A stretch of 64,000 nucleotides of DNA from Nguyenibacter vanlangensis (GCF_038719015.1 NZ_CP152276.1:1374001-1438000); one strand, 5' to 3'. Positions 26,465 through 35,451 are shown, numbered from the stretch's first letter. Notes: a model not told the origin generated them from the sequence alone. Numbers and translations: made by a program.

Positions 26465-27465
26465 CCCAGACCATCCGTATCGGGTTGCTGCGCCTGGCCG
26501 ACAGCGCGCCGGTCCTGGTCGCGCGGAATGCCGGGCTGTTCGCGCGGCACGGGATCGACGCCGAGATCGTGGTGGCGCCGTCCTGGGCCAATATCGCCGA
26601 CGGGCTGGCCTGGAACGGGCTGGATGCCGCGCTGATCTTTCCGCCGCTGGCGATCATGACCGCGCTGGGGCAGCGGGGGCGGGATATCGGGCTGCGCCTG
26701 GCGCTGCCGGTCAGCCGCGGCGGCAACATGGTCGTGCTGCGCGGCGCGGCGCGGCCGGATCTGATGTGGACGCCGGGTCCGGCGGGGCGGCGGGCGTTCG
26801 AGACCTGGCGCGCGGGCATCGGCCGCCGCCCGAAACTGGCGGTGGTGCATATCTATTCGACGCACCTGCTGATCCTGACCCGGTTCCTGAAGGCGATCGG
26901 CGTTTCGGCCGAGGACGACACCGAGATCGTGGTCATGCCGCCCGACCGCATCACCGACGCGCTGCGGGACGGCGCCATCGACGGGTTCTGCGCCGGGCCG
27001 CCCTGGGGGGAGGATGCCTGCCTGCAAGGGTTGGGCTTTGCCGTGGCCGGGTCGGAATCGGTCTGTCCGGGCCATATCGAGAAATCCTTCGCCCTGACCG
27101 ATCGCTGGGCGGCGCCGCATGCCCAGGCGGTGCCGGGGCTGCTGGGGGCGCTGCGGGCGGCGATCGGGCTGTGCATGGACCCGGCCCGCGGCGACGCGAT
27201 CGCGGCACAATTGGCCGCCCCGCTGGCGGAGGGGGGACTGGCCCTGCCGCTGCGCGCGACGCGGGCCGTCATGCCCGGCCGGCCGGGGACCGATCGCATG
27301 GTGTTCGGCGACGGCGCGGCGGATCGGATCGGATCGGGACGGATCGGGCTGGACTGGATCGGGTTGGACTGGATTCTGGCCGATATGCGGGCGCATGGAT
27401 GGCTGGACGAGGCCGACATCGCACGCCTCGACATGTTGGGCCGGCGGGAGAACGCGGTGACGTAA
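26461..27465 (+). CDS. nasS: NasS-type nitrate sensor (NrtA/CmpA-like, cytoplasmic)
   Basis: 334 aa from ATG 26461, overlapping the nasT stop by 4 bases. It resembles the periplasmic nitrate-binding proteins NrtA/CmpA (IRIGLLRLADSAPVLVARNAGLFARHGI, LDAALIFPPLAIMTAL, STHLLILTRFLKAIG, GAIDGFCAGPPWGEDAC) but has no signal peptide, as expected for NasS, which binds nitrate in the cytoplasm and sequesters NasT when nitrate is absent. Near the C-terminus is a short repetitive stretch (DRIGSGRIGLDWIGLDWI) built from repeats of GGATCGG and CTGGACTGGAT, possibly a recent expansion. It is the last gene of the nitrate string. Confidence 0.88.
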   Translation: MTQTIRIGLLRLADSAPVLVARNAGLFARHGIDAEIVVAPSWANIADGLAWNGLDAALIFPPLAIMTALGQRGRDIGLRLALPVSRGGNMVVLRGAARPDLMWTPGPAGRRAFETWRAGIGRRPKLAVVHIYSTHLLILTRFLKAIGVSAEDDTEIVVMPPDRITDALRDGAIDGFCAGPPWGEDACLQGLGFAVAGSESVCPGHIEKSFALTDRWAAPHAQAVPGLLGALRAAIGLCMDPARGDAIAAQLAAPLAEGGLALPLRATRAVMPGRPGTDRMVFGDGAADRIGSGRIGLDWIGLDWILADMRAHGWLDEADIARLDMLGRRENAVT

Positions 27466-27485
27466 TCCCCGGATCGGCCCCCGCG

Positions 27486-28178
27486 TCAGGCGGGCTGCGC
27501 GACGTCCGGCAGGGCCCAGTCGATCGGCGCCAGCCCGTTGCGGGCCAGGAAGGCGTTGGCCTGGGAAAAATGGCGACAGCCGAAGAAGCCGCTATGCGCC
27601 GACAGGGGCGACGGGTGCCGGGCCTTCAGCACCAGGTGCCGCGACTGATCGACGAAGGCGGCCTTTTTCTGGGCGTAGGCGCCCCACAGCATGAAGACGA
27701 CCGGCGCGGGGCCGTCATTGACGCGGGCGATCACCGCGTCGGTGAAGCGTTCCCAGCCCCTGCCCTGGTGCGAGGCGGCGCTGGCGCGTTCGACGGTCAG
27801 CACGCTGTTCAGCAACAGCACCCCCTGCTTCGCCCAGGATTCGAGATAGCCGTGGCGGGCGGGGGGAATCCCCAGGTCGCTGTGGATTTCCTTGTAGATA
27901 TTGACCAGCGAGGGCGGGATGCGGATGTCGGGCCGCACGCTGAAGCACAGGCCGTGGGCCTGGCCGTCACCATGGTACGGGTCCTGGCCCAGGATGACGA
28001 CCCGGACCGCGTCCGGCGGGGTCAGGTCCAGCGCGCGGAAATATTCCGAGCCCCTGGGGAAGATCACCTTGCCGCGGCTCTTCTCCGCCAGCAGGAAATC
28101 CTTCAGCGCCCGCATGTACGGCGCATCGAATTCCGATGCCAGCGCCGCCTTCCAGCTTTCGTCCAGTTTGACCGTCAT
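27486..28178 (-). CDS. ung: uracil-DNA glycosylase
   Basis: 230 aa, family 1 UDG. The water-activating motif GQDPYHG (Asp66, His69) and the Leu-intercalation motif [14 protein letters not shown] (His188) are intact, as are [10 protein letters not shown] and the uracil-pocket residues around GLCFSV. It removes uracil from DNA to start base-excision repair. It is convergent with nasS (20-base gap) and downstream of a lipoprotein gene on the same strand with about 240 bases between. Length is normal. Confidence 0.95.
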   Translation of the reverse strand: MTVKLDESWKAALASEFDAPYMRALKDFLLAEKSRGKVIFPRGSEYFRALDLTPPDAVRVVILGQDPYHGDGQAHGLCFSVRPDIRIPPSLVNIYKEIHSDLGIPPARHGYLESWAKQGVLLLNSVLTVERASAASHQGRGWERFTDAVIARVNDGPAPVVFMLWGAYAQKKAAFVDQSRHLVLKARHPSPLSAHSGFFGCRHFSQANAFLARNGLAPIDWALPDVAQPA

Positions 28179-28335
28179 AGAACAGCGGCCCCCGGCGGGA
28201 GCCTGGTTTCCCTTGTCGTTTTCGAAGTTCGATCAGCATGTTCGTGCATGAACCGCCCGCCATTCAGCGACGCCGCGCGGAAAAGATCAAGCCGCAATCC
28301 GTCCCGCCGGCGGTCCGCCGGCCGGCCGCCTGCTC

Positions 28336-28373
28336 GAGCATTTCCACTGAACACCGGTTCAGTGGAAATGCTC
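28336..28373. repeat. perfect 17-bp inverted repeat (38-base hairpin)
   Basis: Left arm GAGCATTTCCACTGAAC (28336-28352), loop ACCG, right arm exact complement (28357-28373). It lies between ung and the lipoprotein gene. In the transcription direction of both genes there is no U-tract; on the plus strand TATGTTGTTATTTT follows. It may end transcription, be a dispersed palindromic element or protect mRNA. Confidence 0.6.
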
Positions 28374-28416
28374 TATGTTGTTATTTTGTCGAGCATCTTC
28401 ACGGGATCTGCTCTCG

Positions 28417-28899
28417 TCAGTTGCCGGGGCAGTATCTCCAACCCCATAAAAACGGGCCGGGACTGCCCAGATAGGGGCCGGAGAGGCCCGTGACGCAATT
28501 CGCCAGGCGCCGCGCCACGTCGTCCTGATGGTCTTCGATCAGCCTGGAGCGCGCCTGGTTGGTCGCGGCCAGCAGCATGGCGCTTGCGTCGCCGTCGCTG
28601 ATCCGCCCGGCGTCGCGCAGCAGGCCGGCCTTCTGCCGGGCGCTTGTCAGATAGGCGACCGCGGCCGGGTCGAGGCCGGTGGCCGTTCCGAAGGCGGTGT
28701 CCGCCTTATTTTCGCATCCGGCCAATTGCGCGTAATGGCCGATCGCGGGCGGGTACTGGGCCGCGCAGCGGGCATATCGGTCCTGGACCAGCCGCACCTG
28801 TTGCTTCTGAGCGTCGGTCATGTCGAGCGGCGGCGTCAGCGGCGTACCGCTGCATCCCGCAAGGAGAAGGGCCACCAGGACAAGTCCGCATGGTTTCAT
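28417..28899 (-). CDS. small uncharacterised lipoprotein
   Basis: 160 aa starting MKPCGLVLVALLLAGCSG, a lipoprotein signal with the lipobox LAGC (Cys16). The mature part is largely helical and polar (DAQKQQVRLVQDRYARCAAQ) with a few Cys residues (CAAQY, AGCENKAD, ANCV, RYCPGN) that could form disulfides. No known domain recognised. It stands alone between ung and the oxidoreductase operon. Location is predicted as the outer or inner membrane, periplasmic side. Confidence 0.7.
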   Translation of the reverse strand: MKPCGLVLVALLLAGCSGTPLTPPLDMTDAQKQQVRLVQDRYARCAAQYPPAIGHYAQLAGCENKADTAFGTATGLDPAAVAYLTSARQKAGLLRDAGRISDGDASAMLLAATNQARSRLIEDHQDDVARRLANCVTGLSGPYLGSPGPFLWGWRYCPGN

Positions 28900-29042
28900 G
28901 AGCGCGTTTTCCTTCTCTTGCGACCTGCCGTTGCGACACGGAAATCGGACCAGACAATTTATTTATTACAAAATATGTCCAGAGAAGGAGAAAGCGAACA
29001 TTTCCTCGTCCAATGGCGGGAAAGTGAACAGGCCGGCATGGG

Positions 29043-29076
29043 GGCCGCGTCCCGGCGCTGTGCGCGGGACGCGGCC
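29043..29076 (-). terminator. strong hairpin downstream of the OYE gene
   Basis: GGCCGCGTCCCG (29043-29054) pairs perfectly with CGGGACGCGGCC (29065-29076), loop of 10 bases. It starts 8 bases after the stop codon of the minus-strand oxidoreductase. There is no U-tract, so intrinsic termination is uncertain. Confidence 0.55.
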
Positions 29077-29083
29077 TGCGGCC

Positions 29084-30193
29084 TTACGATTCCGGCAGCT
29101 TGAACAGGTCGCGGTGGATGGCCGGCTGGCAGCGCAGATACTGGCTGGCCGCCGTGACGTGGCCGCCCAGATGCGCCGCCGCGTGCCAGGGCCAGCGCGG
29201 GTCGTACAGAACGGTGCGCGCCAGGGCGATCATGTCGGCCTCGCCGTTGGCGACGATCGCCTCGGCCTGCTCGTAGCCGGTGATCAGGCCGACCGCCACG
29301 ACGGGCATCTTCGTTTCGGCCTTGACGGCGCGGGCCAGCGGCACCTGATAGCCCGGATGCACCGGGATGCGCTGCAGCGGGCTGAGGCCGCCGCTGGAGA
29401 CATGGATGGCGCTGCACCCCCGGGATTCGAGTGCCCGAGCCAGCGCGATGGTCTGTTCGATGTCCCAACCGCCCTCGACCCAGTCGGTGCCGGAGACGCG
29501 TACCGTCACCGGCCCGCCGGTGAAGGAATCCCGCACCGCGTCGAAGACCTCCAGCGGGAAGCGGAGCCGGTTTTCCAGGCTGCCGCCATAGGAATCGTCG
29601 CGGCGATTGACCAGCGGGGAAAGGAACTGATGCAGCAGGTAGCCGTGCGCGGCATGGATCTGCACCGCGTCGATGCCCAGCGCCGCGGCGCGCTTCGCCG
29701 CTGCCGCGAAGGCGTCGCGCACCCGCCGCATGCCGTCGCGGTCCAGCGCCATGGGGGCGTTGTCGCCGTCGGTATAGGGCACGGCGGATGGCGCCACGGT
29801 CTGCCAGCTTTGCGGGGTGCCGGGCGGGATGTGCCGCCCGCCCTTCCACGGAATTTCGGTCGATGCCTTGCGCCCGGCATGGGCAAGCTGAATCGCGACC
29901 GGCATGCCGGACCATTGGCGGACCCCCGCCAGCGTGCGGCGCATTGCGGCCTCGGTCGCATCGTCCCACAGCCCGACATCGGCATAGGTGATCCGCCCTT
30001 CGGGCAGGACCGCCGTCGCCTCGATCGTCAGCAGGCCGGCGCCCGACTGGGCCAGGCCGCCCAGATGGATCAGATGCCAGTCGTTCATGCGGCCGTCAGT
30101 GGCCGAATATTGACACATCGGCGCGATGACGATCCGGTTGGGCAGGGTCAGCCCGTCGATCGTCACCGGTTCGAATAATTTGGGAGTCGGCAT
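29084..30193 (-). CDS. NADH:flavin oxidoreductase, old yellow enzyme (YqjM/xenobiotic-reductase type)
   Basis: 369 aa from ATG 30193 with GGAG upstream; the frame is open further upstream through the nitroreductase gene but homology starts at MPTPKLFEPVTI. Motifs of the OYE class: APMCQYSA with the active-site Cys, QLAHAGRKAS, HAAHGYLLHQFLSPL with the paired histidines, and the FMN-phosphate loop ALARTVLYDPRWP. It reduces electrophilic C=C bonds (enones, maleimides) and some nitro compounds with NAD(P)H. Last gene of an operon TetR, nitroreductase, OYE, a set-up like the NemR-NemA electrophile response of E. coli. Confidence 0.9.
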   Translation of the reverse strand: MPTPKLFEPVTIDGLTLPNRIVIAPMCQYSATDGRMNDWHLIHLGGLAQSGAGLLTIEATAVLPEGRITYADVGLWDDATEAAMRRTLAGVRQWSGMPVAIQLAHAGRKASTEIPWKGGRHIPPGTPQSWQTVAPSAVPYTDGDNAPMALDRDGMRRVRDAFAAAAKRAAALGIDAVQIHAAHGYLLHQFLSPLVNRRDDSYGGSLENRLRFPLEVFDAVRDSFTGGPVTVRVSGTDWVEGGWDIEQTIALARALESRGCSAIHVSSGGLSPLQRIPVHPGYQVPLARAVKAETKMPVVAVGLITGYEQAEAIVANGEADMIALARTVLYDPRWPWHAAAHLGGHVTAASQYLRCQPAIHRDLFKLPES

Positions 30194-30236
30194 GAGAATT
30201 CTCCAATCCAGATATACGGTTGGGGGAAACGATGCG

Positions 30237-31106
30237 TCAGGCCAGCGGAAAGCCCAGCGCGTGCAGGGCCTGGCGCAGCCGGTCGCGGCCGCTGAGCGCC
30301 TCGGGCCCGCGCATGCGGTGAACGGCCCCGTGTGACCAGGGCCGCGCCCCCCGCGCCCGCGCGCTGTCCGAACCGGTGAAGATCGCGTCATAGGCCGCGA
30401 TGATGTCCGCTTCCGCGCCGCTGTCGTAGCGTTCGCGATGAAGGACGGCGGCCTGCGGCAGGCGCGGCTTGACCGGCGGCAGTTCGGCGGGCTCGGGGTA
30501 GCCCACGCACATGCCGAACAGCACCATGGCGGCGGGCGGCAGGCCCAGCAATTCGGCCACCGCCTCGGGGTGGTTGCGCATGCCGCCGATATAGACCAGG
30601 CCCAGCCCGTTTCTCTCGAACGAAACGGCCGCGTTCTGGGCCGCCAGGCTGACATCCACCGCGCCCAGGACGAAGCCTTCGAGATAATCCAGCCCGCCGG
30701 TGGGCACGCCCTGCGCCCGGCCGAGCCGGCGCAGGCGCGACAGGTCCAGCACCCAGGCCAGAAACAGCGGCGCCTGCGCGACATGCGCCTGCCCGCCCGC
30801 CAGTTCGGCCAGGCGCGCCCGGGTGCCCGCGTCGCGAACGGCGATCACGCTCCATAATTGCAGGTTCGAGGAGGTCGAGGCCGACTGCGCCGCCGCGACG
30901 GCGCCTTCCAGCAGCCGGTCATCGACCGCCTGGTCGCGATAGGCGCGCACCGAGCGGTGCGCCAGCATCTGGCGCAGCGGCGCGTCCAGCGCGGCGAGCC
31001 CCTCGGCGGGGCCAAGGTCGGTGCCGTAGCGCGCGCGCCAGGCGGCGGCCGTTTCGGCGGCTGTTTCGGCGACCGTTTCGGTTGAAGATGACGGGTGATC
31101 CATCAT
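30237..31106 (-). CDS. NfsA-like nitroreductase
   Basis: 289 aa; starts at 31106 or the next ATG at 31103. The FMN-binding signature HRSVRAYRDQAVDD and the segments AQSASTSSNLQLWSVIAV and GLGLVYIGGMRNHPEAVAELLGLP match the NfsA/Frp group of oxygen-insensitive nitroreductases, which transfer two electrons from NAD(P)H to nitroaromatics or quinones. The N-terminal 25 residues are Ala/Thr-rich and probably disordered. It lies between the TetR gene (60 bases) and the OYE gene (43 bases) on the same strand, so it is a detoxification operon member. Confidence 0.87.
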   Translation of the reverse strand: MMDHPSSSTETVAETAAETAAAWRARYGTDLGPAEGLAALDAPLRQMLAHRSVRAYRDQAVDDRLLEGAVAAAQSASTSSNLQLWSVIAVRDAGTRARLAELAGGQAHVAQAPLFLAWVLDLSRLRRLGRAQGVPTGGLDYLEGFVLGAVDVSLAAQNAAVSFERNGLGLVYIGGMRNHPEAVAELLGLPPAAMVLFGMCVGYPEPAELPPVKPRLPQAAVLHRERYDSGAEADIIAAYDAIFTGSDSARARGARPWSHGAVHRMRGPEALSGRDRLRQALHALGFPLA

Positions 31107-31166
31107 GCGGCCAGAGTTCCCTTGAATGCGACGATTGATCCCTCGGCGATCTTGGCGTCAGTCATG

Positions 31167-31874
31167 TTACGAAACCGCCGCATTGTTCGCCCGGGGTTCA
31201 GCGCCCAGGTTCAGCAGCCTTTGCGTCGTCGTCATCGCGTCGTCGAACGGGCGGCGGTCGCGGGTGAACTTGGCCAGCAGCGTGGCACCAAGCCAGAGCT
31301 GGTAGAGGGACATGGCCAGCACGGCCCCCGGATCGGCGGTCCCCGGATCGGCGCCCTTCCGCTCGGCAAGCACCAGCGAGCCGTCCCGCCGCCCGTCATC
31401 GATGCAGCGTGCCAGGCGGTCGACGATCCGCCCGGTGCCGTCCTGCAGGATGGCCCGCATGCCCTCGGACAGGTCGCAGACTTCGGCCCCCAGCTTGACC
31501 GCCAGGCACTGGCTGAAGATGTCGCCGCTGACATAGCCCTCGCGCCAGCCCTGCCAATAGGACATCAGCCGGTCGGCGGCCGGCGCGCCGGGCGTGCCCA
31601 GCACGACGTCCAGCCGCGCGAGGTATTGGGTGAAATAGCGCTCCAGCAGCGCCTCGCCGAATGCCTCCTTGGACGCGAAATAATGATAGAACGATCCCTT
31701 GGGGACCTGGGCGGCACCCAGGATCTCGTTCAGGCCGACAGCGGAAAATCCCCGCCCGCCGATGATCGGACGGGCCGTGTCCAGGATGCGCTGCCGCGTG
31801 TCGCCATGGGCCGGGTTGTGGACCTGGCCACGGGTCGGGCCAAGGGCTGGAGGGGCGTTCATGCCCCGATCCAT
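31167..31874 (-). CDS. TetR-family regulator, NemR/AcuR-like
   Basis: 235 aa from ATG 31874, or 231 aa from ATG 31862. The helix-turn-helix is clear in the N-terminal part (TRQRILDTARPIIGGRGFSAVGLNEILGAAQVPKGSFYHYFASKEAFGEAL), and the ligand domain has the type of C-terminus seen in AcuR/NemR regulators (SGDIFSQCLAVKLGAEVCDLSEGMRA). Cys residues in SQCLAVKLGAEVCD could sense electrophiles, as Cys does in NemR. It is the first gene of the operon with nitroreductase and OYE. A palindrome 10 bases upstream of its start is a likely autoregulatory operator. Confidence 0.87.
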   Translation of the reverse strand: MDRGMNAPPALGPTRGQVHNPAHGDTRQRILDTARPIIGGRGFSAVGLNEILGAAQVPKGSFYHYFASKEAFGEALLERYFTQYLARLDVVLGTPGAPAADRLMSYWQGWREGYVSGDIFSQCLAVKLGAEVCDLSEGMRAILQDGTGRIVDRLARCIDDGRRDGSLVLAERKGADPGTADPGAVLAMSLYQLWLGATLLAKFTRDRRPFDDAMTTTQRLLNLGAEPRANNAAVS

Positions 31875-31883
31875 AGCGCGGAT

Positions 31884-31898
31884 TAGACCGGTCGTCTA
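31884..31898. promoter_or_regulatory. NemR-like operator upstream of the TetR gene
   Basis: TAGACCGGTCGTCTA: half sites TAGAC and GTCTA flank CGGTC. It resembles the NemR box of E. coli (TAGACC-N4-GGTCTA) with one base less between half sites. It lies 10 bases before the first possible start codon. Confidence 0.55.
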
Positions 31899-32204
31899 GA
31901 CGGCCGTCGCGGTTCACCGACCGTACGCTCCAATGCGTGGAGCCGATCGACCGTTTCCGCCGGAACGCCAGTCTGTTGCCGCTCTCGACGGGCGTTCGCC
32001 CGTCTGGTCCAGATCCAGACGCACCGTCCGGGCGAGAACGTCAGCAGAAATGGCCTCCATCAATTCCAAGGTGGCCCGTCGTTCAGAATGCAAAGGAAGC
32101 ATCACCAAAAAGTGTAGCCACCATAAAAACGCAAAGATAGCGCGTAAGGTGCGCAATTTTCATCACGAATGACTGCTCGCCCCTGCAATAAAAACATTTT
32201 ATTC
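31899..32204. other. intergenic region upstream of the permease gene
   Basis: Base composition falls from high to low G+C within this stretch. Short open frames on both strands lack ribosome sites and recognisable content, so I see no gene here. Confidence 0.5.
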
Positions 32205-32235
32205 TTGACAGAAACGTATGCACATTTTCTACAAT
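32205..32235 (+). promoter_or_regulatory. putative promoter of the permease gene
   Basis: TTGACA (32205-32210), 19-base spacer, TACAAT (32230-32235). The spacer is slightly long. It is 62 bases before the preferred start codon. Confidence 0.4.
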
Positions 32236-32297
32236 TCCCCTTGATAGGAATGAAACAACCCCCTGAAGCAACGCCCGATACGATGTCTGGAGGGTTA

Positions 32298-34748
32298 ATG
32301 CGTGCAGTAACGCGCACTCTTGCACGACAAAAGTTATATACGGCGATCAACATCGCGGGGCTCGCGTTGGGTATCTCCGTATTCGTGACGATGAGCCTCA
32401 TCGTACGATACGAGTTTGGTTATGACGCCTACCTCCCCAATACGGACTCGATCTATCGCGCGGACACCGTATGGCGTTTGCCCGGCAGCGCGCCCGAGGA
32501 GTGGCCGGTTGCGAGCTTCTTCGCTACATCATTCCTTAAACAGGATTTTGCAGGAATCAGCGATACGCTGCGTGTCTGGCCGAGAACGACAGCGATTCGG
32601 ATCCGGAATGGAGCGAGCCGCGAACCTCTGACACAAGCCGACGCTCATTTCTTCTCGTTTTTTCATCTCGCGGTTGTCAGCGGCAACGAGACGCAGGCGC
32701 TAACGCGACCCGACTGGATTGCGATTCCCGCCAGCCTGGCTCTGAAGTATTTTGGGACCACGCAGGCGGTCGGAAAAACAATGACGCTTTTGGATGACGG
32801 GCGGACGCATATCGTCTCGCTCGTCTATGCCGACCCACCTGCCAACACGAGCTTTTCCTTCGGCATCATAGAGTTGGTTCCGCCTGATTTCATCAGACGC
32901 CAAATGTCCACGCCTGAGTCCGGGCTTACCTACTGGGGATCGACGCCGGGTACACTCTGGGTGCGGATTCCTAACGAACGGGATGTCGATACCATCGAGA
33001 CCGGGATTGCCCGCTACGTGACGCGTCATCCCTCTGCGCCGAGCGTTGCGCAAGCGCGCGCCTACTGGGGCGATAGCGGGCTGCATCTCGTTGGACTGCG
33101 CGAACTCCATTTTCACGACGCAGCGATCGGCTGGGGCGGCATGCATCGGCAGCTTGTCGTCATCCTCGGACTGGTGGGTTTGTCTGCCCTGGCGACGGCG
33201 GCTGTCAACTACGTCAATATGGCCACCGCCCGTGCCGGGATTCGCGCTCGCGAGGTCGCGATGCGCAAGGTACTGGGTGGCACACGTCGGAATTTGGTTG
33301 CTCAGTTCCTTTCCGAAGCCATCTGCCTTGTCGCATCCGCTGCCTTCATTGGTCTCTCCCTGGTCGAATTGTCCCTCCGTTCAATCAATGCCCTTGGTGG
33401 CTGGCACGTCACATTGGCGCCTTCCTTTACGTTACCATTGTTGGTGATCATCACATTGGGCGTAGGAACGTTGGCTGGTCTTTACCCGGCATTTGTCCTG
33501 TCATCGTTCCGTCCTGCGGTTGTGCTGGCAACCAGCCGGATGCCGGCCGGCGGACGGATGGCATCAATGTTGCGCAACGTCCTGGTGACAAGTCAATTTA
33601 CGTTCGCCATCGCCTTGGCGGTCTGCACCCTGGTCATGAAGGAGCAGGCGTATTTCGTGCAACATCTTGCGCGCGGCATTCGAACAGACGGGATAATAAT
33701 TCTGGATGCAGATGGTGCTGCAGGTCGCGAGAGTGCGATTTTGCAGCGGCTTCGTGCAGTGCCTGGCGTTCTTATGGTAGAACGCTCCAATCTCTACCCG
33801 CATCACCTCCAGAGTGGCGGCGTGTTTATCCGGGAGGTTACCGGGGCGACCCGTTCGGAACTTGCCGTGGGGCATGTGTCGTCCGGTTTCCTCGATTTAT
33901 ATGGTCTCCAGCTTGTTGCCGGACGGTGGTTCGATCCGGCCCGTTCAGATGACTTCGAAGACCCCGCCTCTTCTTCCGACAGGCGAAGCGACGTTCCATT
34001 CGTCCAGGGCGTGGTTATCAGTGCGCTGGCGGCGCAACGATTAGGCTTTCCACGGATCGAGGATGCTTATGGACAGATTATCAGGGAGGCTTCCGATCCG
34101 ACGCCCTTGAGGATTATCGGAATCGTCCGCGATGTTCGACTATCGGGCCCGCATGATTCACTTCGGCCCGTGATCTTCTACGGCATCCGTGCGACTGGCC
34201 ATACGACTGCGGACGTCGCGTGGCAGGTCCGATATTCCGGCGTGAATGAAGGGCTGGAGATGGCGCGCCTTCGTGCCGCGTGGGAAGATATTCTTCCCGA
34301 TACGCCCATACAGGCGCAGAGCGTGCCGGACATCTTAAGTGCAGACTACCGAACGGATCGCAATCACAGCCTGTTGTTTGGAATAGGGTCGGCTATCGCC
34401 ATTGGTATTGCCTGTCTTGGTCTTTACGGTCTGTCTATTTTTCATGTCTCTCACCGGATGCACGAAATCGGCATTCGCAAGGTTCTCGGAGCCCGCACGC
34501 GCGATATCCTGTTTCTGCTCTCAACACAATTCATTCGCCCGATCATCATCGCCAACTTGATCGCATGGCCCCTTGCGTGGGGGATCATGCGGCACTGGCT
34601 GGATACGTTCGACCAGCGCATCACGCTTACGCCGGTACCGTTTGTCCTTGTGACCGCCGCAGCAACGCTGATTGCCGCCCTTACTATTGCTGTACAGACG
34701 TGGCGGGCCGCAAGGAAGCCGCCTGGCGCCACATTACGTCAAATTTGA
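32298..34748 (+). CDS. orphan MacB/FtsX-type ABC transporter permease
   Basis: 816 aa from ATG 32298, chosen because GGAGGG lies just upstream; ATGs at 32250 and 32283 are alternatives. The protein has an N-terminal membrane span (TAINIAGLALGISVFVTMSLIV), a large periplasmic MacB_PCD-like region, an FtsX segment (VNYVNMATARAGIRAREVAMRKVLGGTRRNLVAQFL), a middle periplasmic region, and a second FtsX segment (HEIGIRKVLGARTRDILFLL). Such 8-10-span permeases work with an ATPase (LolD/MacB type) to move lipids, peptides or drive signalling. No ATPase gene is adjacent. Lower G+C than its flanks, together with the next gene, suggests acquisition by transfer. Confidence 0.85.
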   Translation: MRAVTRTLARQKLYTAINIAGLALGISVFVTMSLIVRYEFGYDAYLPNTDSIYRADTVWRLPGSAPEEWPVASFFATSFLKQDFAGISDTLRVWPRTTAIRIRNGASREPLTQADAHFFSFFHLAVVSGNETQALTRPDWIAIPASLALKYFGTTQAVGKTMTLLDDGRTHIVSLVYADPPANTSFSFGIIELVPPDFIRRQMSTPESGLTYWGSTPGTLWVRIPNERDVDTIETGIARYVTRHPSAPSVAQARAYWGDSGLHLVGLRELHFHDAAIGWGGMHRQLVVILGLVGLSALATAAVNYVNMATARAGIRAREVAMRKVLGGTRRNLVAQFLSEAICLVASAAFIGLSLVELSLRSINALGGWHVTLAPSFTLPLLVIITLGVGTLAGLYPAFVLSSFRPAVVLATSRMPAGGRMASMLRNVLVTSQFTFAIALAVCTLVMKEQAYFVQHLARGIRTDGIIILDADGAAGRESAILQRLRAVPGVLMVERSNLYPHHLQSGGVFIREVTGATRSELAVGHVSSGFLDLYGLQLVAGRWFDPARSDDFEDPASSSDRRSDVPFVQGVVISALAAQRLGFPRIEDAYGQIIREASDPTPLRIIGIVRDVRLSGPHDSLRPVIFYGIRATGHTTADVAWQVRYSGVNEGLEMARLRAAWEDILPDTPIQAQSVPDILSADYRTDRNHSLLFGIGSAIAIGIACLGLYGLSIFHVSHRMHEIGIRKVLGARTRDILFLLSTQFIRPIIIANLIAWPLAWGIMRHWLDTFDQRITLTPVPFVLVTAAATLIAALTIAVQTWRAARKPPGATLRQI

Positions 34749-34911
34749 ATGGGAATATAGAATTGGCCCTACGCGATCGAGACTGATTGTGCTGCCTCCA
34801 AAGGCTGATCCAGAACCCGCTCCGCTCGATCCCGGCGATGCCGTTATTATGTTTGCGGGCCGGGGAAACGGTTACACTTCTTACTTTTGGTTTTCATCCT
34901 TCAGGTATTTA

Positions 34912-35451
34912 ATGCACGAAACGGATAGACTCCTGATAGAAGACATTTCCCCTGCTCATGCAGGGGAAATGTTCAATGGCTTACAAGATTCTCGCGCGTA
35001 TAAATTTATACCGGATGATCCGCCCAGGCATTTCACCGCCCTGAGAGAACGTTACAGAAAATTATCTGCCAACAAAATATCGCCGGATGGCCGTGAAGAA
35101 TGGTTGAATTGGGTCCTACGCTTGAAGGACGGAGGATCGCTTATTGGATTCATCCAGGCGACTATAAATGTTGGTGATAGGGAATCGTTGGTCGCCTATC
35201 AGCTATTTCCTGCCTTTTGGGGAAAAGGATACGCTCAGGAATCCTTGGAATGGTTGGTACAAGAACTGTTTCACAACCGTAGCGTGAACGTTTTGGTTGC
35301 ACTGATTGATACGCGCAACACGAATTCCATTCGGCTTGTGGAAAAAATAGGCTTTACTATGGAAAAAATCACAAAAGATTCCGATTACTTCAAAGGGCGC
35401 ACAAGTGATGAATTCCGGTTTATTTTGCGTCGAGAAAAATTCAGTCTGTAG
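34912..35451 (+). CDS. GNAT-family N-acetyltransferase (RimJ-like)
   Basis: 179 aa from ATG 34912 (TTCAGG upstream); the frame is open further 5' but that part is not acetyltransferase-like. The start ETDRLLIEDISPAHAGEMFN is typical of RimJ/RimL-type GNATs, and the acetyl-CoA-binding loop reads FPAFWGKGYAQESLEWL, followed by NTNSIRLVEKIGFTME. It may acetylate a protein N-terminus, an antibiotic or another amine. It follows the orphan permease by 163 bases and shares its low G+C content. Confidence 0.85.
   Translation: MHETDRLLIEDISPAHAGEMFNGLQDSRAYKFIPDDPPRHFTALRERYRKLSANKISPDGREEWLNWVLRLKDGGSLIGFIQATINVGDRESLVAYQLFPAFWGKGYAQESLEWLVQELFHNRSVNVLVALIDTRNTNSIRLVEKIGFTMEKITKDSDYFKGRTSDEFRFILRREKFSL

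Noticed and set aside
31914..32156. Possible 80-aa minus-strand gene with a hydrophobic N-terminus
   Set aside because: No ribosome site, no recognisable family, and it spans the composition change; more likely chance.
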